This document shows, piece by piece, positions 1 through 5,384 of a stretch of 5,384 nt of DNA. Within the stretch, counting starts at the first letter, position 1; every line of letters begins with the position of its first letter. Location: assembly GCA_001313065.1 (NCBI GenBank), contig BBFD01000281.1, forward strand, positions 1 to 5,384. The letters are read 5' to 3'. Made by a program: the position numbers and the translations under genes. The notes under the pieces are model-generated. The model saw only the letters and a program-made list of their open reading frames with translations. It was not told where the DNA came from and made no database searches. This DNA is from Silvimonas sp. JCM 19000. Its GTDB lineage: Bacteria; Pseudomonadota; Gammaproteobacteria; Burkholderiales; Chitinibacteraceae.

Positions 1-160
1 CCAGATCGCCGCCCGCCGCCACGATGCCGTTGCGCAACGCTACGGCCAGCACTGCCATCGCACAGCAGCCCGGCAGGGCACGCGGCGGCACGTTGAACAG
101 CAAGGCAAAGCCCAATGCCGCCGGTGCGGCCCAGATGCTGATTAACCAGTGCGGCATCAT
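1..160 (-). other. ThrE_2/YjjB-like second exporter module, partial
   Basis: In the frame starting at tandem ATG codons (160 and 157) the minus strand encodes MMPHWLISIWAAPAALGFAL and continues with NVPPRALPGCCAMAVLAVA to the window edge. This matches the start of the YjjB/ThrE_2 membrane domain, which pairs with or is fused to the YjjP domain. No convincing Shine-Dalgarno precedes the ATGs, and the upstream YjjP frame has no stop before them. I therefore favour a single fused exporter with a one-base frameshift over an independent yjjB gene, but the left edge prevents a decision. Confidence 0.6.
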
Positions 161-917
161 CCACCACCCGCAGAGCCAGACTCATGCCGATGGCGATGCC
201 CACGATAATCACCACCCCCATGGTCAGCCGCACATTGCCATTCAGATAATTGCCCTGCAGCAAATCGCTGGTGCCATTGATCAAAGGTACGCCGGGAATC
301 AGAAACAGCACGCAGGCCGCGAGGGCCGCATCCGGCGTGCTGGTCAGGCTATGGGCCGCGCCGGTGATCAGCGTGGCGACAAAGGCGGCGGCGCTGGCAA
401 ACATCAAGGGCTGCAAGCCGCGTTTGACCAGCCATTGCCGTAACGCCATGCCGATGCCGCTGGCAAAGGTGGTGAGCGCGATGGCGGCGGCGTCCCCACC
501 AAACAGGGCGGCAAAGCCGCCACAGGCTATCCCGACAAACAGCGCAATCAGTCCGGCCGGATAGCGCGGGGTATGCGTCGCGATTTGTTCGGTCCACGTT
601 TTGAAGGCTTCAGTGCCGATGCGGCCGGCTTCGAGCGAGGTCAGGGCGCGCTCCAGTGCATTGAGCGCGCGAAAATTAACGCCCATATGCGGCGCTTTGC
701 GCAGCGCGGTTTCACGCTGCAGGTTCATTTCCAGCGTCAGGCCGAGGTTAAGCGATGACACCACCGTATCGACCCGCTGCGCGCCCAATGCCGTAGCGCA
801 ACGTTGCATGGCGGCGCTGGTGCGCGCGGTATCGGCGCCGCAACTATGCGCCAGCAAGCCAATCTGCAAAGCCAGATGGGTGACCTCGGCCAGGCTTAAG
901 GGGGTTTCCTTGTTCAT
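1..917 (-). CDS. yjjP: Threonine/serine exporter family protein (ThrE/YjjP type), partial at left edge, apparent frameshift near 167-169
   Basis: Likely an inner-membrane exporter of threonine/serine or related small substrates. From ATG at 917 the minus strand reads [20 protein letters not shown], a cytoplasmic N-terminal domain (about residues 1-120), then a run of hydrophobic segments (about 121-250). The family hallmark IPGVPLINGTSDLLQGN lies near residues 207-223, followed by a final helix ending near R250. After that the frame carries on, with no stop, into unlikely sequence. The +1 frame from about 160 to the left edge reads AAPAALGFALLFNVPPRALP, typical of the second exporter module (ThrE_2/YjjB). 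Removing one G from the GGG run (167-169) joins the two into a fused protein. The start overlaps the msrQ stop (ATGA, 914-917), so translation is probably coupled. The frameshift could be a sequencing error. Alternatively yjjP and yjjB are separate overlapping genes. Family assignment is firm; substrate is inferred. Confidence 0.85.
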   Translation of the reverse strand, partial: MNKETPLSLAEVTHLALQIGLLAHSCGADTARTSAAMQRCATALGAQRVDTVVSSLNLGLTLEMNLQRETALRKAPHMGVNFRALNALERALTSLEAGRIGTEAFKTWTEQIATHTPRYPAGLIALFVGIACGGFAALFGGDAAAIALTTFASGIGMALRQWLVKRGLQPLMFASAAAFVATLITGAAHSLTSTPDAALAACVLFLIPGVPLINGTSDLLQGNYLNGNVRLTMGVVIIVGIAIGMSLALRVVDDAALVNQHLGRTGGIGLCLAVQRAAACPAGLLCDGSAGRSVAQRHRGGGRRS

Positions 918-1535
918 CGTGTTCGGACTGCCGCCAGCCGCTTTTGCTGTTGCGCGCGCCAGATGCGCCAGCCCAGCAAGATCGCCAGCAAGACTGCGTA
1001 TATGGCCGGATCAGTGATATCGCGTTTGACCAGCCACCAGTAATGCACCACGCCCAGAATGGCGATGGCGTAAATGGCCTTATGCAGCCGCGCCCAGTTA
1101 CGTTTGAGCTTGCGCACGCTGGCGGCGTTGGAGGTGACTGCCAGCGCGGCCATCAATACAAAGGCAATAAAGCCGACGGTGATAAAGCGCCGTTTGATCA
1201 CGTCGTGCCACATTGCGGCAAAGTCGAACAAATGATCCAGCCCGAACCAGGTGGCGAAATGACAGCACACATAAAAGAAAGCAAACAGCCCCAGCATGCG
1301 GCGAAAGCGCAGCAACTCATTGCGGCCGGTAAGGATGCGTAGCGGTGTTACGCACAAGGTGATCAGCAAAAAAATTGAGTGTCCAGGTGCCGGTTTGATG
1401 CGTCACGTACTCAACCGGATTGACCGCACTGGTCACATGCAGCGCGATCCACGCGGCCGGGATCAGACAGACGATAAACAAAACGAACTTGAGCCAGCTA
1501 ATGGCTCGGGGTGAGACAGGGCGGGTGGCGGCCAT
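914..1535 (-). CDS. msrQ: Protein-methionine-sulfoxide reductase haem-binding subunit MsrQ, frameshifted in a T7 run
   Basis: MsrQ (YedZ family) is an integral inner-membrane b-type haem protein that passes electrons from the respiratory chain to the periplasmic methionine sulfoxide reductase MsrP. The chosen ATG at 1535 gives [20 protein letters not shown]. The first part ends in [12 protein letters not shown], and the rest ([20 protein letters not shown] onward) is in another frame. The switch lies at seven T's on the coding strand (plus 1368-1374); six T's would give [13 protein letters not shown] and a 206-residue protein, close to the 211 of E. coli MsrQ. In the corrected protein His92, His151 and His164 fall where the E. 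coli haem-ligand histidines are (91, 151, 164), and several membrane helices are evident. No msrP is seen in the window: upstream is divergent proB, downstream the exporter, overlapped by ATGA. Identity is strong; whether the frameshift is real is unknown. Confidence 0.9.
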
Positions 1536-1565
1536 GGTGTCACTATGCGGTGGGCAATGACGCCG

Positions 1566-1594
1566 GTTATAGCAGCAGGCGCGGCTGGCGTCAC
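1566..1594 (-). promoter_or_regulatory. Putative sigma70 promoter for msrQ-exporter operon
   Basis: On the minus strand GTGACG (1589-1594; 4 of 6 to TTGACA) and TATAAC (1566-1571; 5 of 6 to TATAAT) are separated by exactly 17 bases. Transcription would begin near 1559, about 24 bases before the msrQ ATG at 1535. Predicted from sequence only. Confidence 0.5.
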
Positions 1595-1641
1595 TGTGGC
1601 TTATGCCCGATACGCTCATGCCGAGCCAGCGCAATGCCCCG

Positions 1642-1647
1642 TATAAT
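1642..1647 (+). promoter_or_regulatory. Putative proB -10 box
   Basis: A perfect TATAAT lies 31 bases upstream of the proB ATG, which would give a leader of roughly 25 bases. At 15-19 base spacing I find no good TTGACA-like -35 and no TG extension, so the promoter may be weak, activator-dependent, or coincidental. Confidence 0.45.
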
Positions 1648-1666
1648 TGCGCTTTTCCCGTTTTCC

Positions 1667-1671
1667 GGAAG
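1667..1671 (+). promoter_or_regulatory. proB ribosome binding site
   Basis: GGAAG lies 7 bases before the ATG at 1679. It supports that start over in-frame codons further upstream (from 1511), whose extension has no family similarity and overlaps the divergent promoter region. Confidence 0.6.
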
Positions 1672-1678
1672 CGCGTTC

Positions 1679-2803
1679 ATGCCTGTCAGCGTCGTCAAAT
1701 CGGCCCAGCGTATTGTGGTCAAGGTGGGTTCCAGTCTGGTCACCAACGATGGCCGCGGCCTCGATCACGCCGCATTGGCGCGCTGGGCGGCAGAAATTGC
1801 CCAGCTTAAATCGCTGGGCAAACAGGTGGTGCTGGTGTCATCCGGTGCGGTGGCAGAAGGCGTGGCGCGGCTGGGCTGGAGCGTCAAGCCCACCGCCGTG
1901 CATGAAAAACAAGCCGCCGCCGCAGTGGGCCAGATGGGCTTGTGCCAGGCGTATGAGAGCGCGTTTCGGCAACATGGGCTGAACACCGCGCAAGTGCTGC
2001 TGACGCATGAGGATATGGCCGACCGCACCCGTTATCTGAATGCGCGTTCTACCTTGCTGACGCTGCTGGCGCTGGACGTGATTCCAATCATCAACGAAAA
2101 CGACACCGTGGTGACCGCCGAAATCAAGCTTGGCGATAACGACACCCTGGGTGCGCTGGTGACCAACCTGGTCGAAGGCGATGCGTTGGTGATCCTGACG
2201 GACCAACGCGGGCTGTACACGGCGGACCCGCGCAAAGATCCCGCCGCCACGCTGGTGGAAGAAGCCAAAGCGGGCGATCCGGCGCTGGAAGCGATGGCGG
2301 GTGGGGCGGGTTCCAATGTGGGGACTGGCGGCATGCTGACCAAAATCCTCGCGGCCAAACGGGCCGCCCGCAGTGGCGCCGCCACCATCATCGCCAGCGG
2401 CCGGGAACCCGATGTATTGACGCGGCTGGCAGGCGGCGAGGGCATCGGCACGCAACTGGTGCCCGAGACCTCGCCGCTGGCGGCGCGCAAGCAGTGGATT
2501 GCGGCGCATCTGCAGGTTAAAGGCAAAGTGGTGCTGGACGACGGCGCGCGCCGGGCGCTGGCAGAGAAGGGGTCCAGCTTGCTGCCGATTGGCGTCGTTG
2601 ATGTGGTGGGGGATTTCCGCCGCGGCGATATGGTCAGCTGCGTGGACAGCCTTGGCCACGAGATCGCCCGCGGCTTGATCAACTATGCGGCCGCCGAAAC
2701 CCGCCGCATCCAGCGCCAGCCCACCGGGCAGATCGAAGCAATTCTGGGATATCTGGAAGAACCCGAACTGATCCACCGCGATAATCTGGTGCTACTGGAT
2801 TAA
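1679..2803 (+). CDS. proB: Glutamate 5-kinase ProB
   Basis: Cytoplasmic enzyme that phosphorylates L-glutamate with ATP to gamma-glutamyl phosphate, the committed and usually proline-inhibited step of proline synthesis; ProA acts next. The 374-residue product matches the E. coli enzyme (367). An amino-acid kinase domain fills about residues 10-260: [15 protein letters not shown] (13-27) binds phosphate, VSSGAVAEG (53-61), NENDTV (139-144) and [14 protein letters not shown] (151-164) line the glutamate/ATP site, and [13 protein letters not shown] (173-185) and [15 protein letters not shown] (215-229) are the nucleotide-binding and glycine-rich motifs. A PUA domain occupies about 275-365 (from [14 protein letters not shown] to the ARGLINY region). 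The reading frame is intact, unlike its neighbours. It is transcribed alone: msrQ diverges upstream and a lacI-type gene converges downstream across a repeat block. proA and obgE, common neighbours elsewhere, are not in the window. Confidence 0.97.
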   Translation: MPVSVVKSAQRIVVKVGSSLVTNDGRGLDHAALARWAAEIAQLKSLGKQVVLVSSGAVAEGVARLGWSVKPTAVHEKQAAAAVGQMGLCQAYESAFRQHGLNTAQVLLTHEDMADRTRYLNARSTLLTLLALDVIPIINENDTVVTAEIKLGDNDTLGALVTNLVEGDALVILTDQRGLYTADPRKDPAATLVEEAKAGDPALEAMAGGAGSNVGTGGMLTKILAAKRAARSGAATIIASGREPDVLTRLAGGEGIGTQLVPETSPLAARKQWIAAHLQVKGKVVLDDGARRALAEKGSSLLPIGVVDVVGDFRRGDMVSCVDSLGHEIARGLINYAAAETRRIQRQPTGQIEAILGYLEEPELIHRDNLVLLD

Positions 2804-2814
2804 GCCGCGACCAA

Positions 2815-2905
2815 TAGGGTGGGTCTAGACCCACCACCCAAAGCCAGATGTCACGAGCGGTGCGCTTGGCATACCACATTGGACGGTGGGTCCAGACCCA
2901 CCCGA
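2815..2905. repeat. Palindromic (REPIN/MITE-like) element, copy 1
   Basis: A ~91-bp element built of two palindromes in inverted arrangement. The left one, GGTGGGTCTAGACCCACC (2818-2835), is a perfect 18-bp palindrome; the right one (2885-2902) has 8-bp arms around CA. The left end TAGGGTGGGTC (2815-2825) is mirrored by GACCCACCC plus two mismatched bases (2895-2905). About 50 bases lie between, including CACGAGCGG and CTTGGCAT, shared with copy 2. It begins 12 bases after the proB stop and could act as a 3'-end hairpin. It lacks a T-run, so I do not call it a terminator. Confidence 0.75.
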
Positions 2906-2919
2906 TGTCTCGTGATTAA

Positions 2920-3010
2920 TAGGGTGGGTCGTGACCCACCATCCAAAGCCGAATGCCACGAGCGGTTTGCTTGGCATGCCACATTGGACGGTGGGTCCAG
3001 ACCCACCCTA
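2920..3010. repeat. Palindromic (REPIN/MITE-like) element, copy 2
   Basis: Tandem to copy 1 at a period of 105 bases (palindrome starts 2818/2923 and 2885/2990). It has perfect 11-bp terminal inverted repeats, TAGGGTGGGTC (2920-2930) and GACCCACCCTA (3000-3010). Almost the whole element is an imperfect inverted repeat: CCATCCAA pairs against TTGGACGG, and ATGCCA against TGGCAT around a CGAGCGG-containing loop, so a single strand could fold into one long hairpin. It ends 14 bases before the stop of the convergent LacI-type gene. Confidence 0.8.
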
Positions 3011-3024
3011 TCGTCCTTACGGGT

Positions 3025-4040
3025 TCAAGCGCGCGGCGGAGGCTGATCGGTGCCGCCCGGCACCAGTTCCGGTTTCCACAGCCGATTCAGCGACGGGGTC
3101 GGTTCCCCGGCCAGGCGCGCCAGCATCAGCTCGGCCAGTGTGCGGCCGGCCTGGCGCGCTTGCGGTTGCATGATGGCGCTCACCGTGGCGCTATCCGGCA
3201 GCAGCGCGGGCAAGCCGCCAAATACGATGATCGAAATATCGTGCCCCGCAGCAAGCCGGCCTGGCGCAGCGCGCTCATCACGCCCAGCGCTGACACGTTG
3301 TTATCCACCACCAGCGCCGTCGGCCGCTGTGGCAGGGCCAGCAATTTGCGCGTGGCGGCAGCGCCATCGAGCGGCGTCAGCCCGCCGTGCACCATATAAT
3401 CCGGATCGACCGCCACGCCAGCGGCGTTCAGCCCCAGCAAATAACCCATGCGCCGTTGCGCGGCAAAGTTCATCGAGAGCGGCGCGCTGACCAGGGCAAT
3501 ACGTTGATGGCCCAGCGTGGTTAGCCGCTCTACCGCCAGCCGCATGCCATATTCATTGTCGTAATCGAACCAGGGGTATGGGTCTGCCAGCGCACTGCGC
3601 CCGTGGGCCACAAACGGGAAACCCTTTTCCTGCAGGTACTCCAGGCGCGGATCCTGCACTTGCGTCCGCGCTACGATCAGGCCATCCACTCGGCCCGCCG
3701 ACACCATGCGTTTGTAGGTATCCAGTTCATGTTCTTGCGCCGCCGAGACGATCATCAAATCCATGCTGGCTTCGCCCAGCCGCTCGGTAATCCCGGCAAT
3801 GATGTCGAGGAAGACCGGATCGCCCAGATCGGACGGCTCAAACGGATAGATGATGCCGATGCTATCGGTCTTGCCGGTGGCAAGGCGACGCGCAACCGTG
3901 TTGGCGCGGTAGCCGAGTTGACGCGCGGCTTCGACCACGCGTTCGCGCGTTTCGGCGTTAACCTCAGGAAAACCATTAAGCGCACGGCTAACCGTGGTGG
4001 GTGAGAGCTGGAGGTGAGCGGCAAGCTGGCGGAGGTTCAT
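3025..4040 (-). CDS. LacI-family transcriptional regulator, frameshifted near its C-terminus
   Basis: DNA-binding regulator, probably of sugar use. ATG at 4040 opens a LacI helix-turn-helix (MNLRQLAAHLQLSPTTVSRA, residues 1-20) and hinge, with YRANTVARRLATGKT before the ligand-binding core (about 60 onward: IGIIYPF, DIIAGI, VDGLIVARTQ, HQRIALVSAP, PTALVVDNN). This N-terminus resembles, from memory, AglR-like alpha-glucoside regulators; the effector is not determined. In the uncorrected frame the protein stops at 286 residues after an implausible tail. The other frame continues with GHDISIIVFGGLPALLPDS and ends at 3025 with GGTDQPPPRA. One extra G in the G4 run of the coding strand (plus C's 3244-3247) joins them into a 338-residue protein, the usual family length. 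No sugar transport or catabolic gene lies in the window. The best operator is its own (4061-4076), implying autoregulation. Confidence 0.9.
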
Positions 4041-4060
4041 GGGCCCGGTCGGTTAGGTTT

Positions 4061-4076
4061 CTGATATCGATTTCAG
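4061..4076. promoter_or_regulatory. Putative LacI-family operator (autoregulatory)
   Basis: CTGATATCGATTTCAG matches its reverse complement at 14 of 16 positions and is centred on CG, the usual form for LacI/PurR-type operators (roughly TGAAANCGNTTTCA). It lies 20 bases upstream of the regulator's ATG and just downstream of a weak minus-strand -10-like CACAAT (4081-4086), where a bound repressor would block transcription. Inferred from symmetry and position. Confidence 0.6.
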
Positions 4077-4163
4077 CGGCATTGTGCCGTAGCGGCCGCG
4101 AAAGCGAAATCGGTCATATGCCGGGCGGCACCAGCCTGGCCATCCCGACTGCGCCGCGCCTGG

Positions 4164-4177
4164 GCTTTAGCTAAAGC
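4164..4177. repeat. Perfect 14-bp palindrome over the toxin stop codon
   Basis: GCTTTAGCTAAAGC is self-complementary and contains the TAA stop of the RES toxin gene (4167-4169). No T-run follows on either strand, so it is a poor terminator. It could be chance or a protein-binding site. Confidence 0.35.
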
Positions 4178-4866
4178 GGAAAGACAGCGTTTCGCGCCCG
4201 CGCCGGAATAACACATGGTCTGACAAGATGGTCAGATGCCATTCTTCGCTGGCCAACGGCTTGTTGCGTTTGAAAGCGCGCATCTGTACCACGGCAATGC
4301 ACAGACCATGCTCGGGATCGCGTACCGACGGATACAGGATCAGATCAACGTCGCCGTTCTCACGCGCGCCCGTGCCGATATCGTGGGTGGCGCGGTAATC
4401 ATCGGGACGGTTCCAGCGGTCCGGCGTGGCGGCAAACGGCGGCAGGCGCAGATCGACCGCATTGCCCGCCACATCCACCTGGAACAAGGTGCGTTGCAAG
4501 GTGATATGCGTGTCGCGCAACCCGGCGGAGGCATTGATAAAGCGGAATTGCCAATAGCCCGATTCGGCCATGGCGGTGGTTTTATTCTCGGCCGCGTACA
4601 GCATGCCCAGCGCGCCAGGCCGGACAAAGCGCGTACCGTGGGGCGGGCTGGCCGGATAGCGAAACGGTGTACTCAGCAGATAATGCAGTTTTTTGTGCGC
4701 CAGCAGGCACCGGCGGCTTGTGCTCATCCAGCAAAGTTTCGAGCAGCGCTTGCTCGTCAGGATCATTGTCCACCAGTGCCAGCGTGGCCACTTCGCGCTG
4801 GGTTTCGACCGAACGCCAGGCCTTGAACGCGGCGCTGCTGTTAGATACGACCGCGGATGCCGTCAA
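4167..4866 (-). CDS. RES-domain toxin (NAD+ phosphorylase family), apparent frameshift in an A6 run
   Basis: Toxin half of an Xre-RES type II module. Characterised RES toxins such as MbcT of Mycobacterium tuberculosis degrade NAD+ and arrest or kill the cell unless bound by antitoxin. The N-terminal part (AWRSVETQREVATLALVDND, then EQALLETLLDEHKPPVPAG) and the rest (LHYLLSTPFRYPASPPHGTR onward) are in different frames. Deleting one A from the coding-strand A6 run (plus T's 4689-4694) gives PAGAQKLHYLLSTPFRYP, a natural RES junction, and 232 residues from a TTG at 4866. In the corrected protein GTRF (Arg79), LGMLYAAE (Tyr90), TTAMAE (Glu101) and YPSVR (Ser180, Arg182) keep the conserved Arg-Glu-Ser set. 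No ATG fits the start: TTG 4866 or GTG 4902/4899, all inside the antitoxin gene, are candidates. If the frameshift is real the toxin is dead; a homopolymer error is at least as likely. Confidence 0.85.
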
Positions 4867-5218
4867 GATAGAGACCCACAGTAAACAAGCCGGCCGCACC
4901 ACGGCGGATGATGTCGGCGGGGACGCCGCCCAGATCGGTATTGGGGGTATGCATCCAGCGGCGGATCAGATCTTCTTGCCCGCCGAGGATGGAGGAGAGT
5001 GAGCGATACAGGCGGATTAGCGTCAGCGCGGTATCCCACTCGGGGCGATGGTTATTGAGTTCGTACTGGCCGTGCACCATGCGGCTGACGCTGGCACCGG
5101 ACAAGCCCAGCATGCGGCCCAGGTCCGATTGACGGAAATCCAGCCGCTCCGCCGTGCGGACCAAGGCTTTGGTCATCACGACTTCGTCTTTCAGTACCGG
5201 TTTCTCAAGCGCCGCCAT
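4841..5218 (-). CDS. Xre/MbcA/ParS-family antitoxin of the RES module
   Basis: The 125-residue antitoxin should neutralise the RES toxin by direct binding and repress its own operon. ATG at 5218 follows a strong GGAGGG (5222-5227), which argues against longer starts that read into the palindromic repeat upstream. Residues about 14-60 hold an Xre-like helix-turn-helix (DFRQSDLGRMLGLSGASVSR, 27-46). Residues about 65-125 hold the DUF2384 toxin-binding region, with the characteristic TPNTDLGGVPADIIRRGAAG (91-110) and LYLDGIRGRI at the C-terminus. The frame is intact, and its 3' end overlaps the start of the toxin by about 25-60 bases depending on the toxin start, so expression is probably coupled. 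Antitoxin-before-toxin is the usual order for Xre-RES pairs. Confidence 0.92.
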   Translation of the reverse strand: MAALEKPVLKDEVVMTKALVRTAERLDFRQSDLGRMLGLSGASVSRMVHGQYELNNHRPEWDTALTLIRLYRSLSSILGGQEDLIRRWMHTPNTDLGGVPADIIRRGAAGLFTVGLYLDGIRGRI

Positions 5219-5221
5219 AAA

Positions 5222-5227
5222 CCCTCC
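5222..5227 (-). promoter_or_regulatory. Antitoxin ribosome binding site
   Basis: GGAGGG on the minus strand is a near-ideal Shine-Dalgarno, with a slightly short gap to the ATG at 5218. It fixes the antitoxin start. The toxin lacks a comparable site, consistent with antitoxin being made in excess. Confidence 0.7.
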
Positions 5228-5243
5228 GCGATTTGCTGCTGGA

Positions 5244-5249
5244 AATATA
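5244..5249 (-). promoter_or_regulatory. Putative -10 box of the toxin-antitoxin operon
   Basis: TATATT on the minus strand (5 of 6 to consensus) lies 25 bases before the antitoxin ATG. At 17-base spacing upstream is a weak TTCTCC, with an eight-T tract between. GAAAT and ATTTC arms flank the T-tract and -10 region and might form part of an antitoxin operator; that is speculative. Confidence 0.4.
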
Positions 5250-5276
5250 GCACAAAAAAAATTTCTGGAGAAAACA

Positions 5277-5370
5277 TAGGGTGGGTCATGACCACCATTC
5301 AAAGCCATGGAGACGCACGATGATGCTTGGTGCGCTGCGGCTTCGAATGGGTGGACCAGACCGCACACCC
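5277..5370. repeat. Palindromic (REPIN/MITE-like) element, copy 3 (diverged)
   Basis: It starts with TAGGGTGGGTC (5277-5287), identical to the left end of copies 1 and 2, and continues ATGACCACCATTCAAAGCC, close to copy 2. The right arm (GGCTTCGAATGGGTGG, 5339-5354, then CCAGACCGCACACCC to 5370) pairs with the left arm but differs from copies 1 and 2, so fold-back symmetry is kept although the sequence has diverged. It lies just upstream of the antitoxin promoter. I see nothing recognisable in 5371-5384. Confidence 0.65.
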
Positions 5371-5384
5371 GGTCCCCCCATGCC

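Noticed and set aside
24..1017. Plus-strand frames at 24-443, 250-564 and 601-1017
   Set aside because: They lie opposite the exporter and msrQ, have no motifs, and appear open only because of GC-rich codon bias.
1511..1678. N-terminal extension of proB
   Set aside because: In frame but unlike ProB, and covers the divergent promoters; the ATG at 1679 has a proper ribosome binding site and the right length.
1838..2776. A 312-codon minus-strand frame opposite proB
   Set aside because: Shadow of a GC-rich gene; rich in Gln, His and Arg, with no recognisable domain, while the plus strand is an unmistakable ProB.
2885..3010. Intrinsic terminators for proB or the LacI-type gene
   Set aside because: Strong hairpins are present, but no T-run follows any of them on either strand; Rho-independent termination is not supported.
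2813..3022. CRISPR array
   Set aside because: Only two units at 105-base spacing with conserved interiors and palindromic ends; there are no variable spacers.
2819..3046. A 75-codon plus-strand frame with an internally repeated peptide (DGGSRPT twice)
   Set aside because: It is the translation of the two tandem palindromic elements; the repeat period is in the DNA and there is no ribosome binding site or family similarity.
5219..5368. Longer antitoxin start reading through the third palindromic repeat
   Set aside because: The extension is repeat-derived; GGAGGG at 5222-5227 marks the ATG at 5218.

Overview
The window is GC-rich, proteobacterial-looking DNA. Gene content (ProB with a PUA domain, MsrQ, a YjjP-type exporter, an Xre-RES toxin-antitoxin pair) fits a betaproteobacterium or gammaproteobacterium. 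My unverified leaning is Betaproteobacteria, possibly Neisseriales. No rRNA, tRNA, CRISPR array, phage gene or transposase is visible.

Layout. Bases 1-1535 (minus strand) hold a two-gene unit: msrQ (haem-binding membrane subunit of the periplasmic methionine sulfoxide reductase), then a threonine/serine exporter of the ThrE/YjjP family that runs off the left edge. The two genes share an ATGA stop/start overlap. Bases 1536-1678 are a divergent promoter region. Bases 1679-2803 (plus strand) encode an intact glutamate 5-kinase, proB, the first step of proline synthesis. Bases 2804-3024, between the convergent ends of proB and a LacI-type regulator, are filled by two tandem copies of a ~91-bp palindromic element. 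Bases 3025-4040 (minus) encode the LacI-family regulator, and 4061-4076 upstream of it is a likely operator. Bases 4167-5218 (minus) are an Xre-RES type II toxin-antitoxin module, antitoxin first. Bases 5277-5370 carry a third, diverged copy of the palindromic element, so the regulator plus toxin-antitoxin segment lies between copies of the same repeat in the same orientation.

The most striking property is that four of the six genes (exporter, msrQ, lacI-type regulator, RES toxin) are each broken by what looks like a single-base length change in a short homopolymer. Correcting one base restores a family-typical protein with its key residues. This pattern suggests homopolymer sequencing or assembly errors more than gene decay, though a real frameshift in the toxin would be biologically plausible. 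These genes are annotated at their frame-corrected extent.

I see no wholly new system. The items most worth following are the hairpin-forming repeat family, the putative LacI-type operator, the linked MsrQ/exporter pair without msrP, and the frameshifted RES toxin beside an intact antitoxin.
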